NCBI GenBank assembly: GCA_031422315.1
Contig: JANOQN010000055.1
Location: 1 to 39,253 of the forward strand
Direction: 5' to 3'
DNA length: 39,253 bases
Source of the DNA: JANNYA01 sp031422315
GTDB lineage: Bacteria; Pseudomonadota; Gammaproteobacteria; Xanthomonadales; SZUA-5
In this document: one piece after another, positions 17,902-26,015 of the stretch
Layout: each line of letters begins with the position of its first letter
How positions within the stretch are numbered: position 1 is the stretch's first letter
The notes under the pieces: model-generated
What the model saw: the letters and a program-made list of their open reading frames with translations, nothing else
What the model was told of the DNA's origin: nothing
The model's database searches: none
Made by a program: the position numbers and the translations under genes

Positions 17902-18111
17902 CTATCTAGCCATTTCAACGAAAATTCCGTAGGCCTTTAATGTTGTATCGGCCGTCAAAAGTATCCTTTGATTGGTAGAGCTACTCTCAACTTTCGCAGT
18001 CGCACTGAAGTAAAAATCTCAATCAAACCGCAGATGCTCTGAAAGTATTGGTGGCAAGCGCTCTGGTTCGTTGGTGGCCCAAATTAATAGCTGTGTGTCT
18101 AAAATTGGCAT
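17902..18111 (-). pseudogene. PIN-domain (VapC-type) toxin, collapsed pseudogene
   Basis: Fifteen bases after the antitoxin stop, ATG at 18111 opens a frame of 70 codons. It starts MPILDTQLLIWATNEPERLP, the N-terminus of a PIN-domain toxin with the first catalytic Asp (LDTQ). It meets an in-frame TGA at codon 31 (FD*DF). The same frame continues to a stop at 17902 through RILLTADTTLKAYG, the usual C-terminal LLTAD strand of VapC proteins with its Asp. A normal toxin has about 125-135 residues, so the middle, with the other acidic residues, is deleted. Both ends lie in one frame, which argues for decay by internal deletion. The toxin is surely inactive. Confidence 0.75.
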
Positions 18112-18126
18112 GCGGCAACGCCTAGT

Positions 18127-18363
18127 TTAATGACTGAACATGTCGTCAATATCTGTGGCAAAGCCAGCTTTTAGTTCAAGGCTCAGCGTTGACTTGCCGC
18201 GCATTCCGCCGAGCGGATGCAGTGCGCCCTGTGTCAAAGGCACCACCCGCACCATGGGTTTGCCAGATTTCGCGATTATGAATTCTCGGCCCGCAGCTGC
18301 AAGCTCGACTAACTTTGACAGCTGAGTTTTTGCTTCGTGTATGTTGATAATGGCGACGTTCAT
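18127..18363 (-). CDS. Type II antitoxin, Phd/YefM family
   Basis: A 78-residue antitoxin starting MNVAIINIHEAKTQLSKLVE, the typical DNA-binding N-terminus of Phd/YefM proteins. GREFIIAKSGKPMVRVVPL follows, then a C-terminal toxin-binding tail (LKAGFATDIDDMFSH). The ATG at 18363 has AGGAG eight bases upstream, which sets the start; a frame extending to 18381 adds six residues without support. Such proteins normally neutralise a PIN or RelE toxin and repress their own operon. The partner PIN gene directly downstream is broken, so this is an orphan antitoxin that appears intact. It might be kept as a regulator or as an anti-addiction gene. Confidence 0.85.
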   Translation of the reverse strand: MNVAIINIHEAKTQLSKLVELAAAGREFIIAKSGKPMVRVVPLTQGALHPLGGMRGKSTLSLELKAGFATDIDDMFSH

Positions 18364-18660
18364 TGAATTTCTCCTTTTCAAATTGTGGCCTTAGTCTATC
18401 GAGCTTAGTTTACATTTCAATCCAATTGCTTGCGTTTTGGCGCTGGCATTTCAAGCAATATTCGCTCAGATTTAGACGTAATCAAACGAATTCAGTTTTT
18501 ACGTCATATTGCTACCGCAGTCTTCCGCTTACCCCTACCCATGAACCTGATCCAAGCTATTGATTTTACTAATGGTGGACTCGCCCTGCCAATGTCTAAC
18601 GGCTCAAATGCGGTAAATTCAGGAGCAGATGATCCAACGAATTTTTTAATGGGAACCTGC

Positions 18661-19578
18661 ATGCGCACCAATTGGCAAACCCTACTCAACGAAATCCACC
18701 ATGATGCCCAGGTCGCGTTCGGGCAGGGCAAGGTCGCAAGCTATATTCCTGCCTTAGCGAGCGTCAATCCACGGCTGTTTGGCATTAGCATTGCGACGGT
18801 CGAAGGTGAACAAGCCTGTGCGGGTGATGCACACACGCTGTTTTCGATTCAAAGCGTGAGCAAGATTTTTACCCTGGCGCTGGCGCTGCGCGATATTGGT
18901 GAAAGCCTGTGGGAACACGTCGGCCGTGAGCCCTCGGGGAATAAATTTAATTCTCTGATTCAACTTGAGCACGAGCACGGCGTGCCACGCAATCCGTTTA
19001 TCAACGCGGGCGCGTTAGCAGTGGCGGATCAGTTGACTGCGCACTCGGCAAATGCGCGCGGCAAGCTGCTGCGCTTTATGAGCGATCTGTGCGGGCGTGC
19101 AGTGCAGTTTGATTACGCGGTGGCGAAATCTGAGGCGCAAACGGGGCACCGCAACGCTGCGCTGGCGCATTTTATGAAGAGTTTTGGCGTGTTGGACGGG
19201 CAGGTTGCGGACGTGCTAGACGCCTATTTTCACCAGTGCGCCATTGCCATGAGTGCGGCTGAATTGGCAAGAGCAGCGCTGTTTCTAGCCAATCGCGGCG
19301 TGCAGCCCGGCACGGGTGAGGTCATTGTCAGCCCGCTACAAACGCGGCGCATAAACGCGCTGATGTTGACTTGTGGGCTGTATGATGCCGTTGGTGAGTT
19401 TGCTTACCAAGTTGGCCTGCCGGCGAAAAGCGGCGTCGGTGGCGGCATTGTGGCGGTGGTGCCGGGTAAGCTGACGATTGCGGTGTTTTCACCTGAGCTG
19501 GAGGCTTCGGGTAATTCCTGCGTCGGGGTCGAGGCGCTAAAGTTATTCGTAGAGCGGACTGGTTTGAGTGTGTTTTGA
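18661..19578 (+). CDS. glsA: Glutaminase (GlsA family)
   Basis: Hydrolyses L-glutamine to glutamate and ammonia in the cytoplasm. The 305-residue length is normal for bacterial GlsA. The beta-lactamase-like catalytic Ser-x-x-Lys is in TLFSIQSVSKIFTLALALRD. Other family blocks are GREPSGNKFNSLIQLE, PRNPFINAGA, and near the end GLPAKSGVGGGIVAVVPGK. The start at 18661 (MRTNWQTLLNEIHHDAQ) matches the family's N-terminus, with GGGA about six bases upstream; the frame remains open to 18430 but that extension has no family similarity. The gene is divergent from the antitoxin, with about 300 bases between, in which I see no other gene. In some bacteria glutaminase supports acid resistance; nothing here shows that. 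Confidence 0.93.
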   Translation: MRTNWQTLLNEIHHDAQVAFGQGKVASYIPALASVNPRLFGISIATVEGEQACAGDAHTLFSIQSVSKIFTLALALRDIGESLWEHVGREPSGNKFNSLIQLEHEHGVPRNPFINAGALAVADQLTAHSANARGKLLRFMSDLCGRAVQFDYAVAKSEAQTGHRNAALAHFMKSFGVLDGQVADVLDAYFHQCAIAMSAAELARAALFLANRGVQPGTGEVIVSPLQTRRINALMLTCGLYDAVGEFAYQVGLPAKSGVGGGIVAVVPGKLTIAVFSPELEASGNSCVGVEALKLFVERTGLSVF

Positions 19579-19615
19579 GCGAGCGCAACAGGCTGATACC
19601 AAACCCTAGAATCCT

Positions 19616-19693
19616 CGTCACCCTGCGCGCAGTCGCAGGGTCCATTCCGACGGGGTGAAAAGCATGAATTCTGCGACTGCGCGCAAAATGACG
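19616..19693. repeat. Inverted repeat, GTCGCAG family, copy 2
   Basis: The arms CGTCACCCTGCGCGCAGTCG and CGACTGCGCGCAAAATGACG enclose a loop of about 32 bases. Compared with the copy at 12858 it lies in the opposite orientation and has a longer loop. It sits between glsA and the DUF1993 gene. Confidence 0.7.
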
Positions 19694-19790
19694 GGCTGAG
19701 CTAGAAGGCGCGATTCAGTCTACGATCTAATCGATATCACCGGAGTTTTGCGAGTATTCTCCTACCTGCCCAAACTAACTGAGCCTACCC

Positions 19791-20300
19791 ATGACGATTT
19801 CACTTTACCAAGCTTCCGTTCCGCTATTTAAACAAATGCTGGCGGCGCTAGCCGACGTTCTAGGCAAAGCCGAAGCTGATGCCACGATTCGCAAGTTCGA
19901 GGCATCAATTTTGCTTCAAGCTAGACTTTACCCAGATATGTTTCCACTGATCAAGCAAGTGCAAATCGCTACCGATTTCGCGCGCGGAGCATGCGCACGC
20001 TTGGCTGGTGTTGAAGCCCCAATGTTGCCAAACGAGCAGTCTAGCTTTGCCGATTTGGCCGCGCTCATCAGCGAATCAATCAGCTTTGTAGAATCCTTGC
20101 AAGCTGCGCAAATTGACGGTCAAGAGGACCGAGAAATTATCCTGCGCCCAGGTACGCCGAAAGAAAAGCGTATGCAGGGCCAAGCCTATTTGATTCACTA
20201 CGCCTTGCCGCAGTTTTTCTTTCACGTCACCACCAGCTACGCGATTTTGCGCAACCAAGGCGTAGTGGTAGGCAAGCGAGATTTTATGGGCGTTTATTGA
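19791..20300 (+). CDS. DUF1993 family protein
   Basis: A 169-residue soluble protein beginning MTISLYQASVPLFKQMLAAL, typical of DUF1993 proteins, which are related to the DinB-like four-helix bundles. Conserved-looking blocks include the early LYQASVP motif, ARLYPDMFPLIKQVQIATDF, and the C-terminal HYALPQFFFHVTTSYAILRN followed by GKRDFMG. The molecular function is unknown. No signal peptide or membrane segment is seen. It stands alone on the plus strand, 97 bases after the inverted repeat. The 291 bases that follow, to the TRAP operon, contain short inverted repeats (TGTACTCGATGTACA near 20421) but no gene that I can support. Confidence 0.85.
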   Translation: MTISLYQASVPLFKQMLAALADVLGKAEADATIRKFEASILLQARLYPDMFPLIKQVQIATDFARGACARLAGVEAPMLPNEQSSFADLAALISESISFVESLQAAQIDGQEDREIILRPGTPKEKRMQGQAYLIHYALPQFFFHVTTSYAILRNQGVVVGKRDFMGVY

Positions 20301-20591
20301 TGCGCTGAGTGGAAATGGCGATGCCTGTTATCTTCGTACTTGTTTTTCTAGCGATGGCTACTGCCGAAAGCCAATTCTAGCCGCGCGCCTGTCGCCGCTT
20401 TGGTCAAGGCGGTTCCAGCGCGGTGTACTCGATGTACATAAGTGAGTAACAACGCCGGCCAGAGCGTTGACCGGCGTGCCCGATGGAAGCATTCGCCCAA
20501 AAGACAATTGGGTATAAGCGATCACTATCGTCAATCTACACCGCTCTTTTGACCAAGCTTTGCGTGTGGCTTTACTGCCTTGCGTTAGTAG

Positions 20592-21917
20592 TTAGCGCCC
20601 CAGCAAGCCCAATGATAGCGCCGGTACATAGGTAATAATCAGCGTACAGACCAGCAAAATCAAAAAGAACGGTACGCTGGCGCGAATCAGCTGGGTAATC
20701 GGCACCTTAAAACGCATACTGGCGATGAATAAGTTCATGCCTACCGGTGGTAAAAATAGCCCGATTTGCAGGTTCGCCACGAAAATAATGCCGAAGTGAA
20801 TCGGATCAATACCATAGCCAATGGCAATCGGCAGCAGTAGCGGTGTCAAAATCACAATCGCTGGAAAGCCTTCCAGCAGCATACCGAATACCAGCAAAAA
20901 CAGATTCAAGATAATAAGGAAGGTAATTTTGCTATCAATATGCGATTGCACGAACTCAAATAGCTTGGTGGGTATTTCCTGATCGATCAGCATGTTAGTC
21001 AGTGCTAGCGACATGCCTAGAATCGTCATGATCGCGCCGACTAGTACCATGGCTTCGCGCATGACTCGGCCAAGCTCGTTGAATTTTACCTCTCGCCGAA
21101 CAATCAGCACCACGAAAACTACGTAAAGCGCGGTGACGGCGGCAATTTCACCGGGCGCTACTTTGCCAGACACGATTGCCGCCACAACTACAAACGGCAG
21201 TGGCAGCTCCCAAATGGAATCCTTGATTGCATGCCAGAGCTCGCGCGCGCTGAAGCGATTGCGCTCGGCAATCGGCACGCGCGGCGCTTTGATGAAGGCA
21301 TAAATCGCCAGCGCGACAATCATCATCAAGCCGGGCAGGGCGCCGGCAATAAACAAGTCTTGGATCACCACCGGCGGATTGGTGTTGAGCTGCTGCGCTA
21401 CTACGCCATATATAATCAGAGGCAGCGCGGGCGCGAACAGCATGCCTAAGCTGCCAGAAGTGGTCAGCAAACCAAGGTTAAAGCGATCATCGTAACCACC
21501 CTGGCGCAAAGCCGGCAGCAGCACAGCACCCAATGCCACAATGGTAACGCCCGAGGCGCCAGTCAGTGCGGTAAACGCCGCACAAGCGAGCAGTGCAACG
21601 ATCGCCAAACCGCCCGGCACTGCGCCAATCGCGGCATTCGCCAAGCGCACAATCCGCTGCGGGGTGCGGCTTTCGGCAAGCAAATAGCCGGCAATAGTAA
21701 ACAGTGGAATGGCAACCAGCACTGGCATCTCAGAGATGCGATTGAACTCGACCATGATACCGGTTAAATCATAGCCAGCGCGCGCAAACCCAAGCATGGC
21801 AACGGCGGCAATCAGCGCGAAAAAAGGTGCGCCTGCTGCAGCAAATAAAATCAGTAAAACGCCGCAAAGCAAAAGCACGACATTCGATTGCAACAACGAA
21901 GTAAGCTGTTCCATCAT
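20592..21917 (-). CDS. dctM: TRAP transporter large permease (DctM type)
   Basis: The 441-residue large membrane subunit of a tripartite ATP-independent periplasmic transporter, the secondary carrier that uses the sodium gradient. It has about 12 hydrophobic segments. Family blocks include PLFTIAGYLLAESRTPQRIV, TGASGVTIVALGAVLLPAL, and GIDPIHFGIIFVANLQIGLF followed by LPPVGMNLF. The start overlaps the DctQ stop codon. The three genes run dctP-dctQ-dctM on the minus strand. Substrates of related systems are C4-dicarboxylates, other organic acids or taurine; the binding protein does not let me decide. Confidence 0.92.
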   Translation of the reverse strand: MMEQLTSLLQSNVVLLLCGVLLILFAAAGAPFFALIAAVAMLGFARAGYDLTGIMVEFNRISEMPVLVAIPLFTIAGYLLAESRTPQRIVRLANAAIGAVPGGLAIVALLACAAFTALTGASGVTIVALGAVLLPALRQGGYDDRFNLGLLTTSGSLGMLFAPALPLIIYGVVAQQLNTNPPVVIQDLFIAGALPGLMMIVALAIYAFIKAPRVPIAERNRFSARELWHAIKDSIWELPLPFVVVAAIVSGKVAPGEIAAVTALYVVFVVLIVRREVKFNELGRVMREAMVLVGAIMTILGMSLALTNMLIDQEIPTKLFEFVQSHIDSKITFLIILNLFLLVFGMLLEGFPAIVILTPLLLPIAIGYGIDPIHFGIIFVANLQIGLFLPPVGMNLFIASMRFKVPITQLIRASVPFFLILLVCTLIITYVPALSLGLLGR

Positions 21918-22360
21918 TTAGGCTCAGGCTGCGTTACCGCGCTGTGCGCCATGCGCAGCGCCATACCAGCAAATGCGCAAGGAATCACCAGCAAGACCAC
22001 CCAGCTTGGTAGCAGGCCATGTACGTCAGACGGACTTTCGCGCTCGAAACGCACCAGCTCCAGGCCGTAGTACGCCGCTAACAATGACATCAATGCGCCA
22101 AACGAAAACGCCGCAAAACGCGCCATGCGCTGGCCTTTGGGGCCTAGCGAATGCGTTAGCGCATCAATGCCTAAGTGGCTATCAGTGCGCGCCGCTGCTA
22201 AGGCACCTAACATCACCAGCCAAAGCACCAAAGATTTCAGCAGTGAATCAGCCCACAACAAGCTGCCTTCAATAAAAAATCGTGCGCCAATTTGCGCGCC
22301 AGCAATCACCACAAGTGCAGTTGCCAACAGCGCCAAAAGCGCGTCTTCTATTCGATGCAT
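21914..22360 (-). CDS. dctQ: TRAP transporter small permease (DctQ type)
   Basis: A 148-residue protein with four hydrophobic segments, as in DctQ subunits. The ATG at 22360 gives MHRIEDALLALLATALVVIA; a TTG at 22372 would add four Leu-rich residues and is less likely. The block LLWADSLLKSLVLWLVMLGA and the following ARTDSHLGIDAL are the conserved DctQ core (hydrophobic helix, then a His in the loop). It overlaps dctM by four bases and follows dctP by 38 bases. It couples the binding protein and the large permease in the inner membrane. Confidence 0.88.
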   Translation of the reverse strand: MHRIEDALLALLATALVVIAGAQIGARFFIEGSLLWADSLLKSLVLWLVMLGALAAARTDSHLGIDALTHSLGPKGQRMARFAAFSFGALMSLLAAYYGLELVRFERESPSDVHGLLPSWVVLLVIPCAFAGMALRMAHSAVTQPEPK

Positions 22361-22398
22361 TAAAAGTAACAAGCGAGCGTCAGCTATTACTTAGCGGG

Positions 22399-23397
22399 CT
22401 ATTTAGCCTGCGCGCGAAATTCGGCGCGCGCGGCGAGTACGGCATCTAAAACCGGTTTGCTGAAAGCGTTCTTTTGGCTTAGCTCAGCCAAGCTTTTGGT
22501 GCCTACCGCTTCCCAGGCTTTTGCTTGGTCAGCGCTTGGCACTTGCGTTTGTACGCCCTGCTTAATGAGCGCAGCGCGCGCAGCAGCGTCGTCGAAATTT
22601 ATGTTGTTGAGCTTGGTAAATGCTTTCTCGATTTCAGCATTGACCAGTGCTTGATCGGTTGGCGTTAGCTTGTCAAACGCGCGCTTGTCAAACGCTAAAA
22701 AACCTATCGTGACCGCCAACGGTACGTCGGCCATGTACTTAACTTTAGTGTGCCATTGAAAGCCAATGATCGCTGCTAACGGGCCACCAACGGTTTCGAC
22801 CAAGCCCGTTTGCAAACTCGGATAAACATCGGCGATGCCAAGCGGCACGGTGCTCGCACCGGCAATTTTGAAGCCAACTTCGGCAATAGGATCGCCAGCA
22901 GGCGACCATACTTTGGTTTTGCGTAAGTCTTCTAAGCTAGTCAGCGGTTTGGTGGACAGCAAATACGCATAACCGCCGCCACACATGCCTGGAACTACCA
23001 TTCCGCCTTTTGCAAAGCTGTCGCGTATCAAACCGCTGGTTTTGGCCAGTACGTAATCAAACTCAGCTTTGCTGTTAAAAAAGAACGGTAGACCAAAAAT
23101 TGCGCCGTCATTGCTGACCGAACTTAGCTCAGTGCCGGATAGCGCTGCGCCTTGCAGCTGGCCTAGCTTGATCTTTCGAAGCACGGTTGCCGCATCCGAG
23201 CCCATCACGCCGCCAGGGAAAAACTTTAGCTCAACGCGGCCCGCTGTTGCGGCTTTGATGGCATCACCCGCAGCGCGCATTTCGCGCAAGTACGCGGTGC
23301 CTTCAGGCGCAACTGTGGCAATTTTGAGCGGCGCTGTAAAGGCCGAACTGCTGAAGAAAGCAACCGAGGCAACAACAACGATCAGCGCACGCCACAT
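22399..23397 (-). CDS. dctP: TRAP transporter periplasmic substrate-binding protein (DctP type)
   Basis: The 332-residue solute-binding protein. The signal peptide is MWRALIVVVASVAFFSSSAF with cleavage near TA-PLK. The mature part begins KIATVAPEGTAYLREMRAAG, the usual DctP start. The block GVMGSDAATVLRKIKLGQLQ and the later WSPAGDPIAEVGFKIAGAST contain the regions of the conserved substrate-carboxylate Arg site in the family; here the second block shows no obvious Arg, so the ligand may differ. It is the first gene of the dctPQM operon, facing away from the tRNA cluster. The 280 bases upstream should contain its promoter. Confidence 0.9.
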   Translation of the reverse strand: MWRALIVVVASVAFFSSSAFTAPLKIATVAPEGTAYLREMRAAGDAIKAATAGRVELKFFPGGVMGSDAATVLRKIKLGQLQGAALSGTELSSVSNDGAIFGLPFFFNSKAEFDYVLAKTSGLIRDSFAKGGMVVPGMCGGGYAYLLSTKPLTSLEDLRKTKVWSPAGDPIAEVGFKIAGASTVPLGIADVYPSLQTGLVETVGGPLAAIIGFQWHTKVKYMADVPLAVTIGFLAFDKRAFDKLTPTDQALVNAEIEKAFTKLNNINFDDAAARAALIKQGVQTQVPSADQAKAWEAVGTKSLAELSQKNAFSKPVLDAVLAARAEFRAQAK

Positions 23398-23615
23398 GAT
23401 TTAACTGCCTTAAGGTCATAAATAATGCGTGCAAAGATAGCTGATGGCTTGGTGCAGGACTATGTCAAGTTACCGGTAAATTGCAGTTCTTGCGATCTTG
23501 GTTCAGAAAAGCACAGCGATGTGAAAGTGCAATGCTTGTTAGATGAGTGCTATTTTTGCCCTGAACGAATTCCTAGTGCAACGCGCGGCTTGCTTGATAA
23601 GTCGATTGGAAAGAG

Positions 23616-23644
23616 TTGACGGCGATGGGTTCGCTCTTTATCCT
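23616..23644 (+). promoter_or_regulatory. Putative sigma70-type promoter of the tRNA cluster
   Basis: TTGACG at 23616-23621 and TATCCT at 23639-23644 are separated by 17 bases and lie 32 bases before tRNA-Pro. The -35 box matches the consensus at five of six positions and the -10 box at four. No other promoter-like pair stands out nearby. Confidence 0.45.
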
Positions 23645-23676
23645 TCGCAGCTCGGTTAATGACCGACAAAGTTTTT

Positions 23677-23753
23677 CGGGGTATAGCGCAGTCTGGTAGC
23701 GCGCCAGCTTTGGGAGCTGGATGTCGAGAGTTCGAATCCCTCTACCCCGACCA
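23677..23753 (+). tRNA. tRNA-Pro (TGG)
   Basis: A full cloverleaf of 77 bases with encoded CCA. Acceptor CGGGGTA pairs with TACCCCG. The anticodon stem CCAGC/GCTGG encloses TTTGGGA, so the anticodon is TGG (23711-23713). The T arm contains GTTCGAATC. It is first of five tRNAs. Confidence 0.95.
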
Positions 23754-23816
23754 TTATTTTTAATAGCCAATCGATTTTGCGTTCGCAATGGCTAGCGATC
23801 AAGACCCCAAGCTATA

Positions 23817-23892
23817 GTGCCCGTAGCTCAATGGATAGAGCACCGGCCTTCTAAGCCGGGGGTTGCAGGTTCGATCCCTGCCGGGCGCGCCA
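23817..23892 (+). tRNA. tRNA-Arg (TCT)
   Basis: A 76-base cloverleaf with encoded CCA. Acceptor GTGCCCG pairs with CGGGCGC, with one G-T pair. The anticodon stem CCGGC/GCCGG encloses CTTCTAA, giving anticodon TCT. The T arm is GCAGG-TTCGATC-CCTGC. Confidence 0.95.
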
Positions 23893-23913
23893 TAGCTCGG
23901 ATTAGTTTGCAGC

Positions 23914-23991
<78 letters not shown>

Positions 23992-24018
23992 TTGCAAAAG
24001 TAAGATGAAAAGTTGTCC

Positions 24019-24094
24019 GGGTTGTTAGCTCAGTTGGTAGAGCAGCTGACTCTTAATTAGTAGGTCCGGGGTTCGAATCCCCGACAACCCACCA
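24019..24094 (+). tRNA. tRNA-Lys (CTT)
   Basis: A 76-base cloverleaf. Acceptor GGGTTGT pairs with ACAACCC; discriminator A and encoded CCA follow. The anticodon loop CTCTTAA gives anticodon CTT. The anticodon stem GCTGA/TTAGT includes G-T pairs, as is common in bacterial tRNA-Lys. CTT is the rarer of the two lysine anticodons in bacteria. Confidence 0.93.
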
Positions 24095-24133
24095 TCAGAT
24101 TCAAATTGCTTTGTCGGTTTGGTTTTAATTATT

Positions 24134-24220
24134 GCGAAAGTGGCGAAATTGGTAGACGCACTGGATTTAGGTTCCAGCGGGCTAATCCCCTTGAGAGTTC
24201 GAGTCTCTTCTTTCGCACCA
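24134..24220 (+). tRNA. tRNA-Leu (TAG)
   Basis: An 87-base class II tRNA with a long variable arm (CGGGCTAATCCCCTTG region). Acceptor GCGAAAG pairs with CTTTCGC; encoded CCA ends at 24220. The anticodon stem CTGGA/TCCAG encloses TTTAGGT, giving anticodon TAG. It is last of the cluster, followed four bases later by a tandem repeat. Confidence 0.95.
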
Positions 24221-24223
24221 ATT

Positions 24224-24412
24224 AAAACGAACGTGGCATCAAAACAGAACGAAGCCTCAGGCTCTTCCCGCTTTTAAAAAAAGCCACATGAAAATTGCCG
24301 GCTCCGAAAACGAGCGTGGAATCAAGGCAGAACGAAGCCACAGGCTTTTTCCGCTTTTAAAAAGCCACATTAAAAGGTTTGTTCGGAAAACGAGCGTGGC
24401 GTCAGTACGCTG
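24224..24412 (+). repeat. Tandem repeat downstream of tRNA-Leu, 2 copies plus a partial third
   Basis: Copies start at 24224, 24307 and 24387, a period of about 80 bases. The shared unit contains AAAACGAGCGTGG, GAACGAAGCC, and CCGCTTTTAAAAA followed by GCCACA. In copy 2, GGCTTTTT pairs with AAAAAGCC around a short loop. The third copy breaks off after GAGCGTGGCGTCAG. Confidence 0.75.
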
Positions 24413-24623
24413 GCTAGCTGCTTTGAAAACTATCAGCAGGTATCCCAACTGCAACCCAAGCTAACGCAAACCTCCCGCATTTGCTTCCCTTCGTCAACGT
24501 CTCAAGATTTTCGGCTAGACTATGCGGCTGTTTGTCGCGTTGCCAGTGCCCCTGTCGGCTGCACGCACACCTAAGTCACGACCTAATTCATTTATTGACA
24601 CGCCCGAAGTTGGAGCCACACCT

Positions 24624-25922
24624 ATGCAAGTTGCTGTTGAAAATCAAACCGCGCTGAAGCGCAAACTGTCGATCAATCTGCCTGCGGGCCAGTTGGATCA
24701 AGCGATTGCCTCGCAGATTCAGCAGGCGTCACGCACCATGAATTTGAAAGGCTTTCGCCCAGGCAAAGTTCCGATGCAGCTGATTACCCAGCGCTACGGC
24801 AAGCAAATTCGACAAGATGCGACTGAGCAGTTGATTCGCTCTAGCCTTGGCCCTGCAATTGAGCAAGAAAAGCTGCGCCCTGCCACCACGCCTGCGATCA
24901 CACATATCACCGATGAAGCCGATGGCTTTAAGTTTGACGTGGAATTCGAAATCATGCCGGATATGGGCGATTTGGATTTGAGCGGTATAGAGCTTGAGCG
25001 CGAAGTGGCTGAAGTGATGGATACTGATATCGACGCGATGATCGAGAATCTGCGTTTACAACGCCGTAGCTGGACCGATGTAAGCCGCGCTGCTGCAAAA
25101 GAAGATTTAGTGAGCTTTGAGTTTTCCGCCAAAATCGGCGAACGTTTGATGCCGGAAAGCGGCTTTGAGCGTGCCGCGACTATCGTTGGCTCGAACGCGA
25201 CGCTAGCTGGCATTGAAGATGCGCTAGTCGGTATGTCGGTAGGTGAAGAGAAGGACTGCACAGTGGCGTTTCCAGCCGATCATCGTGATGCCGAACTTGC
25301 TGGTAAAAATGGTGATGCGCACGTCAAAGTGCTAAAAGTTCAATCGCCAAAAATGCCAGAAGTTGATGCAGGGTTCATTGAAAGCTTTGGCGTTCCGGAA
25401 GGCACGGCTGAGGCATTTCGCACGGAAATTCGCAGTAACTTAACGCGTGAATTAAAAAGCGCCCTGAGTACCCGACTGCGCGCGCAAGTCACAACTAAAC
25501 TTGTCGAACGATTTGCCGGCTTTGATTTGCCTGAAGGCCTAGTTCAAGACGACGCCAAAAGCCTTCGTGCGCAAGCTATGCAAAATGCGCAGCGTCAGGG
25601 CTCGGTGTTCAATCAAGAACCAGACTTAGCGCCCTTTGTTGACGCCGCCAAGCGCCGCGTACGCGCCGGGTTGGTTTTAAACGAACTGGCTCGCAAACAC
25701 AGCTTGAAGCTTGATCAGCGCCGGATGTTAGATGCACTAAACGCGATTGCCTCAACCTATGAAGATCCAAGCGAAGTTATCGCCATGTATCGCAAAGACA
25801 ATAACCTGTTAGCTGGCTTACAAGGCCGAGTAATGGAAGAGCAAGTCGCTGATTGGATTGCCGAGCAGGTTCACGCACGTGAAGTCAAACGCGCGTTTTC
25901 AGAAGTCATTCGTCCGGGTTGA
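24624..25922 (+). CDS. tig: Trigger factor, ribosome-associated chaperone and prolyl isomerase
   Basis: Binds near the ribosomal exit tunnel and shields nascent chains. The N-terminal ribosome-binding domain is clear: MQVAVENQTALKRKLSINLP, then GFRPGKVP, the ribosome-docking signature (GFRxGxxP). The FKBP-type isomerase domain follows near residues 155-240 (GSNATLAGIEDALVGMSVGE), then the helical C-terminal arms. The ATG at 24624, with GGAG upstream, gives 432 residues, the usual length; the frame extends to 24522 without family similarity. It follows the tRNA cluster, ends in a strong terminator, and precedes clpP, the common proteobacterial order. Confidence 0.96.
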   Translation: MQVAVENQTALKRKLSINLPAGQLDQAIASQIQQASRTMNLKGFRPGKVPMQLITQRYGKQIRQDATEQLIRSSLGPAIEQEKLRPATTPAITHITDEADGFKFDVEFEIMPDMGDLDLSGIELEREVAEVMDTDIDAMIENLRLQRRSWTDVSRAAAKEDLVSFEFSAKIGERLMPESGFERAATIVGSNATLAGIEDALVGMSVGEEKDCTVAFPADHRDAELAGKNGDAHVKVLKVQSPKMPEVDAGFIESFGVPEGTAEAFRTEIRSNLTRELKSALSTRLRAQVTTKLVERFAGFDLPEGLVQDDAKSLRAQAMQNAQRQGSVFNQEPDLAPFVDAAKRRVRAGLVLNELARKHSLKLDQRRMLDALNAIASTYEDPSEVIAMYRKDNNLLAGLQGRVMEEQVADWIAEQVHAREVKRAFSEVIRPG

Positions 25923-25955
25923 AATTGAGTAGATCGGCGCAATAACAATAAAATA

Positions 25956-25989
25956 GGCCGCAGCGCAAATGCCTGCGGCCTTTCTTTTT
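25956..25989 (+). terminator. Rho-independent terminator of tig
   Basis: A perfect 8-bp GC stem (GGCCGCAG at 25956 and CTGCGGCC ending at 25980) with a short loop is followed at once by TTTCTTTTTC. It lies 33 bases past the tig stop and would separate tig from clpP. Confidence 0.88.
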
Positions 25990-26015
25990 CTCAAACCTCG
26001 TACGTCAACCTCAGG

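Noticed and set aside
18430..18660. N-terminal extension of glutaminase
   Set aside because: The usual family N-terminus begins at 18661, and the upstream residues show no similarity or targeting signal.
20301..20591. A regulatory RNA suggested by short palindromes between the DUF1993 gene and dctM
   Set aside because: The stems are short and imperfect, and no promoter or terminator could be assigned.
23425..23619. A 64-codon open frame with four Cys between dctP and the tRNAs
   Set aside because: It overlaps the region where the tRNA promoter and the dctP promoter should be, and no ribosome site is evident. The CxxC and CYFC spacing is suggestive, but support is too weak.
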